Shown here in pieces: positions 32,582-43,162 of a stretch of 64,000 nucleotides of DNA (positions within the stretch are counted from its first letter, which is position 1; every line of letters begins with the position of its first letter). The DNA comes from Elgaria multicarinata webbii (Eukaryota; Chordata; Lepidosauria; Squamata; Anguidae). The stretch spans positions 142,943,197-143,007,196 of the forward strand of contig NC_086173.1 of NCBI RefSeq assembly GCF_023053635.1. The letters are read 5' to 3'. A program made the translations under genes and the position numbers. Below the pieces are notes generated by a model. It searched no databases, was not told the DNA's origin, and worked only from the letters and a program-made list of their open reading frames with translations.

Positions 32582-32910
32582 CGCGGCCGCTTCGGCCCCA
32601 ATTGGCAATCGCAGTGAGAGGAAAGTTCCCAAGAAGAATCAAAAGTCGCCGAAGCAGAACTCTCGCGACCCCGAAACAGCAACCTGAAGCCCAGGGGAAG
32701 CCGCACGGGGTTGGGAAAGTGACACGGGCACGCCCACCAGGGACAGGCCACGCCCAGTTTTCGCTCCAGGCTGAGCTGGGCCAGACCCCTTTGATACAGC
32801 CTCCGCCTCCTCCCCCCTCCCCGTTTCCACGCGCTCCTCCCTCCTTGGCGCGCTTCCCAATCTGTAGGTCGATCTTTCGCTTTGCAACATGAAACGGCCG
32901 CGCTCCATGC
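32582..32910 (-). promoter_or_regulatory. CpG-rich promoter and 5' UTR region of the PIM2-like gene
   Basis: GC- and CpG-rich sequence directly upstream of the ATG. Reading on the minus strand it contains GGGCGTGG and GGGCGTGCC boxes (KLF/Sp-like), GTCGCGAGAG (close to the TCTCGCGAGA core-promoter palindrome) and an inverted CCAAT in CCAATTGG near 32600. No TATA box stands out, as is usual for CpG-island promoters. The transcription start cannot be fixed by eye. Confidence 0.5.
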
Positions 32911-33017
32911 TGTAAGTTCAAGTCAGTGACCTCTGTGCTAGTGGAAGCGGATTCCTCCAGAAGTGGCAGCGGCCAGTGCTAGCCTTTCGAAACGGAGGGA
33001 GAGAATATCCGAGGGCA

Positions 33018-33092
33018 GGCTGCAACCCTATACCCATTTACCTGGGAGTAAGCCCTAATTACCCCAATGCGATTTACTTCTGAGTAGGCATG
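33018..33092. repeat. CCCATTGA..TCAATGGG repeat fragment
   Basis: CTGCAACCCTATACCCATTT then CTGGGAGTAAGCCC and GATTTACTTCTGAGTAGGCA. Confidence 0.5.
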
Positions 33093-33117
33093 GTGCAGAA
33101 CAGATGGATAGGGAGAT

Positions 33118-33513
33118 ACTTTTCTCCCTCTCTCATCATACTAGAACCCACTGGGGTCATCCCATGAAGCTGATTGGTGGGAGATTCAGGACCCATAAAA
33201 GGAAGGACTTCTTCACATTATAGTTAAACTATGGAATTGACCTCCACAAGATGAACTCCAATTTAAAAGGGATAAAATCCTGGAGGGGAAAGCTATCAAT
33301 AGCTACCAGTCCTGATGGCTCTATGCTACCTCCAGCATCAGAGGCAGTAAGCCAATGTTACTGGGGAACATGGGCAGGTGGGTGTTGTTGCACTCCTTTC
33401 CTGCTTGTGGGTTCTTGGAGGAGACCTGGTTGGCTCCTGTGTGAACAGAGTGCTGACTAGATGGACCCTTGGTCTGATTCAGCATGGCTCCTCTTACGTC
33501 CTTATGATTAGGA
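33118..33513 (+). mobile_element. CR1-like LINE 3' end
   Basis: Begins TTTTCTCCCTCTCTCATCAT, contains CCCATGAAGCTGATTGGTGG and ends GATTCAGCATGGCTCCTCTT with a degenerate tail near 33510. It lies just upstream of the PIM2 promoter region. Confidence 0.75.
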
Positions 33514-33683
33514 CTAGACTGGAAGGGTGCACAGCATACTAAAGATAATTTAAGATGGATTAGTGATAGCAATTAACGACACCCTTATGTAGGGCTGCCT
33601 GCTCTAACCGGGTACCCTTCAGAAACTAGGCAGTCTTTATATACTTTATATACATACTGTATACTTGCATTGAACTGCTACTT

Positions 33684-33992
33684 TAGGGTGACCATATGAA
33701 AAGGAGAACAGGGCTCCTGCATCTTTAACAGTTGTATAGAAAAGGGAATTTCCACACATGAAGCACCCAGCTGGTGGAATTCCCTCTTCATCACAACAGT
33801 TAAAGCTGCAGGAGCCCTGCCGTCTTTTGTATCTGGTTAAGAGGACAGAGCTCCTGCAGCTTTAACCGTTGTGATGAAGAGGGAATTTCCCCAGGTGCTG
33901 CATATATGCAAATGATACCTGCTGAAATTCCTTTTCCTATACAACTGTTAAAGATACAGAACCTCTGTCCTCCTTTTCATGTGGTCACCCTA
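33684..33992. mobile_element. Palindromic hAT-type MITE (TAGGGTGACC family)
   Basis: Complete copy of 309 bp flanked by the perfect 8-bp duplication TGCTACTT (33676-33683 and 33993-34000), the signature of hAT transposition. Ends are TAGGGTGACC and GGTCACCCTA. It shares subfamily changes (CAGCTGGTGG, GAACCTCTGTCC) with the copy at 61357-61665. Confidence 0.88.
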
Positions 33993-34114
33993 TGCTACTT
34001 TGTCAATTATCTACTAAGGGCGGTTTCACATGTGACACTAAAATCAGGTTTTGCTTTACCTTGGTTTGCCCTATAAGGCTTTCATTGGTGAGAACAAAAG
34101 CAACAACAGCTCTT

Positions 34115-34275
34115 ATGACACCTTAAAGCCTAACAAATTTATGATGGAAACATAAAGTTTCATGGACTAGAGTCCACTTTATCAGATGCATCTGCTGAAG
34201 TGTACTCCACAAAAGCCATAATAAATTTGTTCATTTTTAAGGTGCCCCAAGACTGACATGGCTACCTTGCTGGAA
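34115..34275. repeat. Palindromic repeat (CACCTTAAAGCCTAACAAATT type)
   Basis: CTTATGACACCTTAAAGCCT ... TTTATCAGATGCATCTG is mirrored by AATAAATTTGTTCATTTTTA / AGGTGCCCCAAGACTG; a common amniote palindromic repeat. A half copy is at 47505-47600. Confidence 0.6.
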
Positions 34276-34479
34276 ATTAGAACAGGAATTGGCCTGGGAC
34301 TCCATCCAAGTCCCATCTTTAACTCCAGCTTACAACCGCAGACCTGCTTTTAATTTCTTGACCCTATGTATATGACCATCTTTCTTCTCTAGGGATGACT
34401 AGATGCAAAAAGGGGGAGAGCCTAGTATAGATACAGAATAGATAAAACCTTAGTTGTTGCTAGTTAAGGTCACCACACC

Positions 34480-35200
34480 TAAAAAGAAAGATACTGAAGA
34501 GTTGGGGAAAGTGCAGAAGAAGGCAACTAAAATGATCAAGGGGTTGGAGCATCACCCCTTTGAGAGGAAGTTACAACAACTGGGATTGTTTAGCTTGGGA
34601 AAAAGGAGGGTAAGGGGAGACATGATGGAGGTGTACAAAATTATGCATGGTGTGGAGAAAGTGGATAGGGAGACATTTTTCTCCCTCTCTCATCATACTA
34701 GATCCCAGTGGGCTTAGCCCATGAAGCTGACTGGGAGGAGATTGAGGCCACAGCTAGACCTAAGGTTTATCCTGGGATCATCCAGGGTTCGCCCCTGCCT
34801 GAGCACTGGATCCCCTGTGTGTCACCTAGATGAACAGGTTTGACCCCTGGATGATCCAGGGATAAACCTTAGGTCTAGCTATGGCCTGAGTATGGATGAA
34901 AGGAAGTCCAACTTCACACAGCAAATAGTTGAATTATGAAATTTGCTACCACAAGATGTAGTGATGGCTACCAATTTGGATGGCTTTAAAAGTGGGTTAC
35001 TAGTCCTGATGGCTCTATGTTGCATCTAATGTCAGAGGCATTATGCCTATGCATACCAGTTGCTGGGGAACATGGGTGGGAGGTTGCTGTTACACTCATA
35101 TCCTGCTTGTGGGTTTCCTGTGGGTAGCTGTATGAACAGAATGTTGGACTAGATGGACCCTTGGTTGATCCAGCATGGCTCTTTTTATGTTCTTGTCCTA
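34480..35200 (+). mobile_element. CR1-like LINE 3' part, split by a MITE
   Basis: The left part keeps the degenerate end of the coding region (GTGCAGAAGAAGGCAACTAA, AAATTATGCATGGTGTGGAG) and the right part keeps the 3' UTR to TCTTTTTATGTTCTTG. The Harbinger-like MITE at 34746-34886 interrupts it. Confidence 0.75.
34746..34886. mobile_element. PIF/Harbinger-like palindromic MITE, 141 bp
   Basis: Same length and sequence type as 1700-1840, flanked by TGA (34743-34745 and 34887-34889). It splits a CR1-like element: the CR1 sequence resumes directly after the right TGA. Confidence 0.8.
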
Positions 35201-35580
35201 CTTAACATGCTGGAGCTGGCGATATTCCATAAATATTAATGGCAAGGGAGCACCAGTGTCCTTTGCAACTAGTCTAATCATGTCTTTCTGTTCTCTTTAA
35301 AAAAACAGACCCAAACAAACAAAAATGTTATCATTGGAGCAACATACCTTAGGTTAGAGTGCAATCCACTTGTGGGTCCTCCTGCCCACCCACTTAGAAG
35401 AGCAGCAGGCTACACTACATTGTGCCAACAAAATATGTTTTCATAAGAAAAACTTAAATCACTGTTCCTTTAAATTGGTTCCTACCAATTGTGAATATGA
35501 AATCTACATTAGAATGACCCAGTACATTCTTCTTGCAAATCCTCTGCAGTCTTCATCCCTGATGCTAACAGTATGAGAAG

Positions 35581-35900
35581 TAGGGTGACCATATGAAAAG
35601 GAGGACAGGGCTTCTGTATCTTTAACAGTTGTATTGCAAGGGGGATTTCAGCAGGTGTCATTTGTATACATGCAGCATCTGGTGAAATTCCCTCTTCATC
35701 CCATCAGTTAAAGCTGCAGAAGCTATACTAGAGTGACCAAATACAAAAGAGGGTAGGGCTCCTGCAGCTTTAACTGCCATGTTGAAGAGGGAGTTTCACC
35801 AGGTGCTGCATGCATACATATGACACCCTCTGAAATTCCTTTTTCAATACAACTGTTAAAGATACAGAAGCCCTGTCCTCCTTTTCATGTGGTCACTCTA
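35581..35900. mobile_element. Palindromic hAT-type MITE (TAGGGTGACC family)
   Basis: 320 bp, flanked by ATGAGAAG (35573-35580) and ATGAGAGG (35901-35908), an 8-bp duplication with one mismatch. It belongs to the same subfamily as 42242-42561 (GACACCCTCTGAAATTCC, GCAGAAGCTATACTAG). Confidence 0.87.
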
Positions 35901-36242
35901 ATGAGAGGCCTCAAATGCGCTTCTTAGTATCCTGTGTGGTTGTTAATCAGGGGTGGGAGGAGGGGAAGAGAGACATTTGGAACTGGAACAAGAGCATTCT
36001 TGCCAATACATGTATTGTATTTGCAATATAAAGTGATTGAAAATACCCCTTAATGTTGTTGCTGGCTTTGATAATTTATACTGCATTAAGAACATTGATA
36101 CAAGTACCTCAAGACAGACTCACACATTCTCTCCGTGTCTTGAAAACAGCCTTTCCCTTAATACACCTGGCTGACTTTACATATTAGAAGGCTAATTTGG
36201 GAGTGCTTAATTTAAAAAGGAGGTATCAGCATTCAGTGATGG

Positions 36243-36340
36243 ATATCTTGTGGCCATCCAGAAGTTGTTGGATTCCAACTCTCTTTGGCCCCAGCCAGTG
36301 TTCAGGGATGGTGGGAGTTGGAGTCACAGGTTCTCCAGCC
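36243..36340. repeat. Short palindromic repeat (ACTACAACTCCC type)
   Basis: GGCCATCCAGAAGTTGTTGG and GGGATGGTGGGAGTTGGAGT bracket CCCAGCCAGTG. Confidence 0.5.
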
Positions 36341-36429
36341 CTGCTTCAGGAGCTGGTTATGATTTCTCAGCGGTGATGAAGAAAATATGAATTGTGCAAT
36401 CTAGTTGATTTATTTATTAGTAGATTTAT

Positions 36430-36488
36430 GAGCAAAAACCTCTCCCACGGTAAAAACCTCTTTCAGAGCAAAAACCTCTCCCGAGGTG
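36430..36488 (+). repeat. Short tandem repeat around AAAAACCTCT
   Basis: Three imperfect units containing AAAAACCTCTCCCACGG, AAAAACCTCTTTCAGAGC and AAAAACCTCTCCCGAGG. Confidence 0.6.
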
Positions 36489-36807
36489 ACTTACAAAAAA
36501 CAAAATCAGAAGAGCAATAATTTAAATGCAACTGAAAAAGCATGCTCTTCTTTATTACTATTTAGCAAATGCCAGGACTGAGGGTTAACACCAAAAATGG
36601 CTTCCTGGCTGTATCATTCTTAGGAAATTTATAATAACAGCACTTTTTCCAAATACAAAGCACTTAGCCGCTTGCCCTCTCAACAGCCCTGTGAAGTAGG
36701 AAAAGGGGTGACATAAAGGTTTGCTCAAGGCTACTCAGAACAGAGACTTTTTCAGGGGCTGTTCCACAATTATGGACCTCTGTTCTCTTGGAGTTCACCC
36801 AAAGCCT

Positions 36808-37052
36808 ATGACCTCGTTCACGTGTAATAACCCATCGTTTTAAAAAATGATGCTTTGTCATGCATTGGTGGGTGTGCTGCATTAGCACATAACCCACAAT
36901 TGGCTCCTTTGTACATTGTGCAGTGTGATGTGTGAACATGGACTACTGGGTTGTTTAGGGGCTAACCCGTGGTTAACCCACGATTTGTTTTTCAGCACAA
37001 AACTGCTGGAAAACTGACAGGTTGTCATTATGTGCGAACAGCCCTGCTGACA
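36808..37052. mobile_element. Palindromic MITE (GTTCAGACAACACGC type)
   Basis: GTTCACGTGTAATAACCC and mirrored GGTTGTCATTATGTGCGAAC bracket a segment rich in AACCCACAATTG and GTGGTTAACCCACG. Boundaries approximate. Confidence 0.5.
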
Positions 37053-37412
37053 ACTGCTGGAGACATTGCAAATGTTTCCATTAGTTTTAACTGATCAATT
37101 TTTATAGCACCTATCTCATTAGTTATACCCAATACGAGCTTCTGAAATGGATGGGCTACAAATTTTATACACACACACAGGCCCTCATAATAAATTATAC
37201 AGGCATCCCCCACCCCCACCAAGCCCTCATAAATAGTTGGTTAATACAGTATAGTTAATCATTAGCATTATGAATCAGTCACTGTAAGACTCTGTTTACT
37301 TGGCAATAGCCAGAGTTACTACTTATTACATGGCAACAGCTTGGGGCTCACAGAGTAACTAATTTGCTAGTCTAGGGCAAACTGTCCTTTCCCCTTACTT
37401 GCAGCAGCATAG

Positions 37413-37670
37413 TATTTATTTATTAATTATTTTATTTATTTATTACATTTATATCCCTCCTTTCCCCCCCCAAGGAACCCAAGGTGGCATACATCCTCCT
37501 CCTCCTCCCCATTTTATCCTCACAACAACAACCCTGTGAGGTAGGTTGGTCTGAGAGTCTGTGACTGGCCCGAAGTCACCCTGTGGGTTTCCATGGACGA
37601 GTGGGGACTAGAACCCGGATCTCCTGACTCCCAGTCCAACACCTTAGCCACTACACCACTCTGGCTCTTA
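37413..37670 (-). mobile_element. Sauria-type SINE
   Basis: Complete copy on the minus strand: ATTT-rich tail at the left, CCAAGGAACCCAAGGTGGC, and the head AGCCAGAGTGGTGTAGTGGC at the right end (reverse complement). Confidence 0.83.
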
Positions 37671-37834
37671 ACCAGTATAATCTTAACCAGGACTTTGTTG
37701 CTCCTGGGTCTGCAATTGGCAGTGAGCATCACCTGCATTCTTTCCTATGAGTGCTCGCTTTCTTCTTAGTGGCCTTTACACAGAATTTAGTCTATTGCTC
37801 TAACTACAGTTGGATGCTCTGGAGCAACCGTACC

Positions 37835-37932
37835 CAACCTGGAGTCCTCAGTTGGACTTCAACTCCCATCAGCCCCAGCCAGCATGATTGGGAACACTGG
37901 AAACTGTATTTCAAATTACTTTGGAGGGCACT
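37835..37932. repeat. Short palindromic repeat (ACTACAACTCCC type)
   Basis: GGACTTCAACTCCCATCAGC then CCCAGCCAGCATGATTGGG and a partial right arm. Confidence 0.5.
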
Positions 37933-38021
37933 AGATTAGGAGGGCTGCAAAAGAGAAGGCTTTAATATACAATGATTTTAAAAAGGACTAGACAAATTCA
38001 TGAAGGATAGATCTCTTGGGG

Positions 38022-38159
38022 CGCAATCCTATGCCTGTTTAGACCAAAGAAAGTACTACAACTCCCAGTATTCCTCAGCCAGAGCCTGGGATGCTGGCTG
38101 GGACATGCTGGGAGTTGCAGGGCTTTATTTTCTGTCTAAACATGCATAGAATTGTGCCC
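38022..38159. mobile_element. piggyBac-like MITE, second copy
   Basis: GGGGCGCAATCCTATGCCTG and GTTTAGAC at the left are mirrored by GTCTAAACATGCATAGAATT and GTGCCC at the right. The flanking TTAA is no longer intact on the left. Confidence 0.5.
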
Positions 38160-38625
38160 TAAACAATAAAACACTCTTAAAATCTCTTTACTTGTGAATC
38201 CCTGGTCCAATGTATTGATCTCTGTTCTTTTTTAAGGGACCCTGTGACAGTTTATTGTGACATTATCTTAGTAATGTTGGTTCACTGACACTACAGAATC
38301 AACAATTCCTAAATATTTCTGGGGAAACTGTGTTACTGTGTTGGGATTTCACGGGGATGTATCCTTTATGGTATGCTTACTTTTTGTCCCGAGGAAGCTG
38401 AGGCTCACCCTGAAAAGTCTCTTCTGGCTTGCGGTCATTGGTCATAGCCCTGGTACTCAAAAGAGCACAAGTGAGTTTCCCTTGTGCAAGTTTCACAGAC
38501 TGGAATGGGCCATGTAATGCCTTGGAGGGCCAGAGGGAGCAGTACAAAGACCAGCTTTGTCTGGTGCAAGAGCTGCGCCCCTTTCTGGGGAAGGAAAACC
38601 TGGCCACAGTGATCCATGCCTTAAT

Positions 38626-38840
38626 TAATGGAGGCTGTTGGGTCCGATTTTGGTGGGACTGTGAATTCAGGTTTCAGTTACGTTCACCCAGAACGCCATT
38701 GGAACTATCCGAGGTGCTGAACCTGATTCCCAAATGAGATTCAGCACCTTGGAGAGCTCCTTTAGAGTTCTGGCTGAATCTGATTGAAACCCTAAGTGGA
38801 TTCACCGCCACACCGAAATCAAAGTCACCAGCTTGCACTG
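38626..38840. mobile_element. Palindromic hAT MITE (CAGTGGAGGCTGGTG family)
   Basis: Second copy of the family at 30976-31195 (TGGAGGCTGTTGGGTCCGAT to AAAGTCACCAGC). The terminal duplication is not recognisable, so it is probably older. Confidence 0.7.
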
Positions 38841-38864
38841 CCAGAACCCTGTTTCCCTCAAAGG

Positions 38865-39210
38865 CCAGCCAGATGCCCCTGGGAAGCCCACAACCAGGAC
38901 ATGAAGGCTTTCACACAGTTTTTCTCCAGTGACTGGTATTCAGAGAAATGCTGCCTCCGATCCTGGAGATAGCTAGCACAGAGCCGTCATGACTTGTAGC
39001 TATTGACAGCCTTATCCTCCATGAAAGTGTCTAACTCTAAACCCATTTTGAAGCCAACTAAGTTAGTGGCTATCACCACAGCTTGAAGAAGCAAATTCCA
39101 TAGCTGGACTAAATGCTATATAAAGAACGACTTCTTTTTATTTGTCCTGAATCTCCCACCATTCAGCTTCATGAGATGAGCTCAGGTTCTAGTATTATAA
39201 GAGAGGGATT
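38865..39210 (-). mobile_element. CR1-like LINE 3' end, old copy
   Basis: AAGCCCACAACCAGGACATG, ATCCTGGAGATAGCTAGCAC and CTCCCACCATTCAGCTTCAT align with 16250-16655 with many differences; the tail is lost. Confidence 0.65.
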
Positions 39211-39214
39211 ATTT

Positions 39215-39525
39215 CAGACAACATGATAATCAACAGTGGGGTAATCATCAACTCAACAGTTGTTTATCTAGGGGGTACTCCTCACCCAGCATGATAATCA
39301 ACCGTGGTGCAGATTAGGATCAACGTTGAGTTGACTATTAGTCCAGGCTGAGTTGACTCACTCATCCCCTGCCTTCTCTCCCCCCTCAGTCCTCCCGCTA
39401 GTATCCCATCAGCCATTGCTGCCAAAAACCTATCCTACTGGCTGGACTATAGCAGCAGCCACTGCTTTGACTTCTCTTGCCTTGCGACTCTGTGGCTCCT
39501 GAAATAACCAACTGTGGTCAAGGAA
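39215..39525. mobile_element. Partial MITE related to 47984-48511
   Basis: Shares TCAGACAACATGATAA and the segment with GTTGAGTTGACTATTAGTCC and TCAGTCCTCCCGCTAGT (opposite strand in the other copy). It abuts the CR1-like element ending near 39210. Confidence 0.6.
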
Positions 39526-39902
39526 ATAACTGAGTGTACCCTCCACCCTTGTCTCCAATCCCAGATATAGGTTCATAATTAGCTTTGTGTAGCAGTATTA
39601 TTTCCTTGTTACTCCATATGTTCCTGGACTTAACCATGGCAATGAAACTGGTTTCCAAGGATGAGCAATAGCTCAAATCAAGCCCTCTGAGTACTCAAGA
39701 TAATTCAATACTGATTAGGTACCTCTACATCGGCTTGGATGCAAAGATGTCCCTTCTGCTCATGTAAAGGCTGTTTCTGATTTATCAGAAGAACAAGTAC
39801 TGTGTCAGTAAAATTACCCCAAATCCAGAGGTGTTATGCAAGTTCCTGCATAAGTCCTTGTACAAGCTCTTTTCCAGACCCTTTTTGACCCACTAGAACA
39901 GC

Positions 39903-40016
39903 CTTCCCTAACCCAGTGCCCTCCAGTTATTTTGTACTACAACTCCCAGCATCCTCTAGCCAGCCATACTGGGATTTGTAGTCCAACACATTTGGAAGGC
40001 ACCAGGGTGAGGAAGG
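39903..40016. repeat. Short palindromic repeat (ACTACAACTCCC type)
   Basis: CCTTCCCTAACCCAGTGCCC ... TACTACAACTCCCAGCATCC is mirrored by GGGATTTGTAGTCCAACACA ... GGTGAGGAAGG. Confidence 0.65.
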
Positions 40017-40017
40017 T

Positions 40018-40190
40018 TTATTTATTTATTTATTGCATTTATATGCCACCCCATCGCCGAAGCTCTCTGGGCGGTTTACAAAACTTAAAAACAGTAAACA
40101 TTAAAAACAAATATACAACGTTTAAAAACATAGACAGCATAAAAACAACAGTATCCTTATAAAAACAGCTATTCTGGGGTCCATTAAAAA
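40018..40190 (-). mobile_element. LINE 3' end (ATTT tail, ACCGCCC type)
   Basis: TTTATTTATTTATTGCATTT then CACCCCATCGCCGAAGCTCT and GGGCGGTTTACAAAA with A-rich following sequence. Confidence 0.6.
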
Positions 40191-40204
40191 CATTGTCTAA
40201 ACAT

Positions 40205-40440
40205 TCACAGGTGGCTTGTCAACCTTGTATGGTGGCTTGTTGACCATCCTGAACAACCCAACAACTAACCATGGATTCTCAAGGTGGCTTGTTTGAGAAA
40301 ATAATCCACATGGCATGATTAACAAGTGACACTGCGGACATTCAGACAACACGCTGACCCACATTTCAACAAACAACCCACAGTTCAACAACTCACACTG
40401 AACCATTGAGTGTTGGTTAGCATGTCGTCTGAACAGCCCC
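40205..40440. mobile_element. Palindromic MITE (GTTCAGACAACACGC type)
   Basis: Repeats GGCTTGT and AACAACCCAC; ends in GTCGTCTGAACAGCCCC. It is closely related to 50360-50612. Confidence 0.55.
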
Positions 40441-41306
40441 ACTCCCTTACTTTTACTTTTTATTTGTAATTGTTCTGGGTAATTTTTCACATAAACATTT
40501 TTTTTTAGAAAAACAAACATAATGTAGCATAAATATGAGCAGGAACAAAAATAAAATAATTAAAGGCCAGCCAGTAAATAAACAAGAAACAAAGTGTACA
40601 ACAACAAAACAACAATGGCATATATGAAATAGAACAAAGTGATGGATCAATGATAAATAAGACATGGCAAAAACATTTGAAAGTGAACTACCGATCCAAG
40701 TGGTGAAGATGGGAGCTGAAAATACAAGACTTCAACGTACAGATATAGTTTTGTATTCGGGGGATGTGGTGCTGAACTCTCAGCATCTTTGGTATACTCA
40801 TGAATGAACCCCAGGTAAGTAGATACGCCTCTGGTTTAGTGATGTGTCCCCACCACCACCACTATTTCTCCCTTCCCTATCACCTACAGCACCTTAAAGT
40901 AAAATAGGCATGCACACACTTTATGTATGTTCAACCCCTAATCCTAAGCCTTTTATCGCAAAATACTTACTCATGCCAAAAATGACACACACAGATCTTT
41001 TCCTCCGATCGTTTTTAAGGTGACCTTTCCAAGGTCTCCTAGCATATCAGTAGCAAAGCCAGAAATAGAGTCCTTGCCCTTCCTTGTAGGTTAGGGTTTG
41101 GTGACCATTGACATGGGCCTGAACAAGTCACCAGACTGGACTAGAAGGAGGGTGAAGGATAGCAGTATTAGGTCTAGTTCTCACAGGTGAGGCGGCAACT
41201 CTGTTTCTGACTGTACTACAGAGAGTCTGCAGGGCAGGACTCACTTAACTAAATGCTCTCCCATGCAAAACAATTCCCTATACACCTTAAGAAAAAAATA
41301 ACCTCA

Positions 41307-41390
41307 TTTAAGGCCCAATCCTATGAATGTTTCGCCAAAAGAAAAAGTCCTACAATTCCCAGCATGCCCCATCCAGCACAACCTTGAGCA
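41307..41390 (+). repeat. Truncated piggyBac-like MITE
   Basis: TTAAGGCCCAATCCTATGAA and GTTTCGCCAAAAG match the left arm of 12874-12989; the right end is not recognisable. Confidence 0.4.
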
Positions 41391-41510
41391 CTGCGTTTAC
41401 ACTTTGTTTAAAAGTGAGCGGCGAACCTGTTGTTGTCTCGTGGGTAAGCCATGCAGGACAGGTACAAGATTTGTCAGATGATCAAATGTATTGCTGCTGC
41501 CTGCAAGTAA

Positions 41511-42236
41511 GTCCTTAGCTAGACATACCGGATAATCCTGGATGGAGGAGGGGTGATCTCGCGTTGTGATTAATGCAAGATCTTGCCCTCGTTATTATTT
41601 ATTTATTTATTTATTTATTTAGCACCATCAGTGTATATGGTGCTGTACAGAGTAAAACAATAAAATAGCAAAACCCTGCTGCATAGGCTTACATTCTAAT
41701 AGAATCATAATAAAACAATAAGAAGGGGAAGAGAATGCACCAAACAGGCACAGGGTAGAGTAAAACTAACAGTATAAAAGTCAGATCAAAATCAAGTTTT
41801 AAAAGCTTTAGAAAAAAGAAAAGTTTTTAGCTGAGCTTTAAAAACTTTTTTACACATAAGGCGCGGCGAGCTCTGGAAGAGAGGTGTTGCGCCCGCCATT
41901 TTTTAATTTTTAAAGAAGGTGGAGCGCACAAATGCTAGTGCGCAAAGGTAAGGCTTTTTTTAAAAAAAAATTAAGTCATTACTCCGCTCCCCCCACCCTA
42001 CCCTGATGGGCGCAGCTCCCGGCTCCATGTGAGTAATTGCGCAGAGCCAGGTAAACCCACAGAAATGGGCCACATGCTCAGAGACCGTGGAAAAAGCTGG
42101 CCCAAAGTGTAGGGCTGTATCCCAGGGCCAGGGAGGGATGATCCTTCCCTGATCCCAGGATCCCCTGTGCATCATGTGGATGCACAGGAACGATCCCGAG
42201 GTTCACCCCGGGATAAATGCTAGTCTAGCTAAGGCC
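41511..42236. mobile_element. Long PIF/Harbinger-like element
   Basis: Ends TTAGCTAGAC and GTCTAGCTAAGGCC, flanked by TAA (41508-41510 and 42237-42239). At 726 bp it is longer than the 141-bp form and includes a LINE end (about 41593-41850). Its GGCGCGGCGAGC segment is shared with 52228-52906. No transposase frame is seen. Confidence 0.7.
41593..41850 (-). mobile_element. LINE 3' end, variant, inside a Harbinger-like element
   Basis: ATTT repeats then AGCACCATCAGTGTATATGG and TGCTGTACAGAG, followed by an A-rich UTR. Confidence 0.6.
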
Positions 42237-42241
42237 TAAGT

Positions 42242-42561
42242 TAGGGTGACCATATGAAAAGGAGGACAGGGCTTCTGTATCTTTAGCAGTTGTATTGAAA
42301 GGGGAATTTCAGCAGGTGTCATTTGCATGCATGCAGCACCTGGAGAAATTCCCTCTTCATCAGATCAGTTAAAGCTGCAGAAGCTATACTAGAGTGACCA
42401 AATACAAAAAAGGGTAAGGCTCCTGCAGCTTTAACTGCCATGATGAAGAGGGAGTTTCACCAGGGGCTGCTTGCATACATATGACACCCTCTGAAATTCC
42501 CTTTTCAATACAACTGTTAAAGATACAGAAGCCCTGTCCTCTTTTTCATGTGATCACCCTA
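42242..42561. mobile_element. Palindromic hAT-type MITE (TAGGGTGACC family)
   Basis: 320-bp copy, nearly the twin of 35581-35900. It sits only five bases after the right end of the Harbinger-like element 41511-42236, and its own duplication is unclear. Confidence 0.85.
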
Positions 42562-42844
42562 AGTAAGTGCATAATGGAACTCTGCGAACAGCTCACAGGG
42601 CTGAAGCCCCAAGATGTTTTGGTGAGAAGAGGCAATGAGGTCCACTGCTGTCCCCTCAGACGTCCCTGCTCCCTCTGAGCTGAGCTGCAACCCTCACAGT
42701 AGCTGGGGGAGAAATGAATATAATGCCGCTGGGGGCTATCCCTCTTGAAATGCAGAGTACATGGCGGTGGCCTTGGTCTTGAATGGGCTATGGAGACCCA
42801 TTCACTTTACAAAAGACCTGCTTCTGGTGAAATAATGTTATGAT

Positions 42845-43162
42845 TAGGGTGACTTTATGAAAAGGAGGACAAGGCTCCTGTATCTTTAACAGTTGTATTG
42901 AAAAGGGAATTTCAGCAGGTGTCATTTGTATATATGGGGAACCTGGTGAAATTCCCTCTTCATCACAACAGTTAAAGCTGCAGGAGCTGTACTAGAGTGA
43001 CCAGATTTAAAAGAGGGTAGGGCACCTGCAGCTTTAACTGGTGTGATGAAGAGGGAATTTCACCAGGTTCCCCATATATATAAATGACACCTGCAGAAAT
43101 TCCCTTTTCAATACAACTGTTAAAGATAGGCGCCCTGTCCTCATTTTCATATGGTCACCCTA
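42845..43162. mobile_element. Palindromic hAT-type MITE (TAGGGTGACC family)
   Basis: GTTATGAT at 42837-42844 is repeated at 43165-43172, two bases beyond the expected end. Private changes GGGGAACC (42936-42943) and GGTTCCCC (43066-43073) are mirrored in the two arms. Confidence 0.87.
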
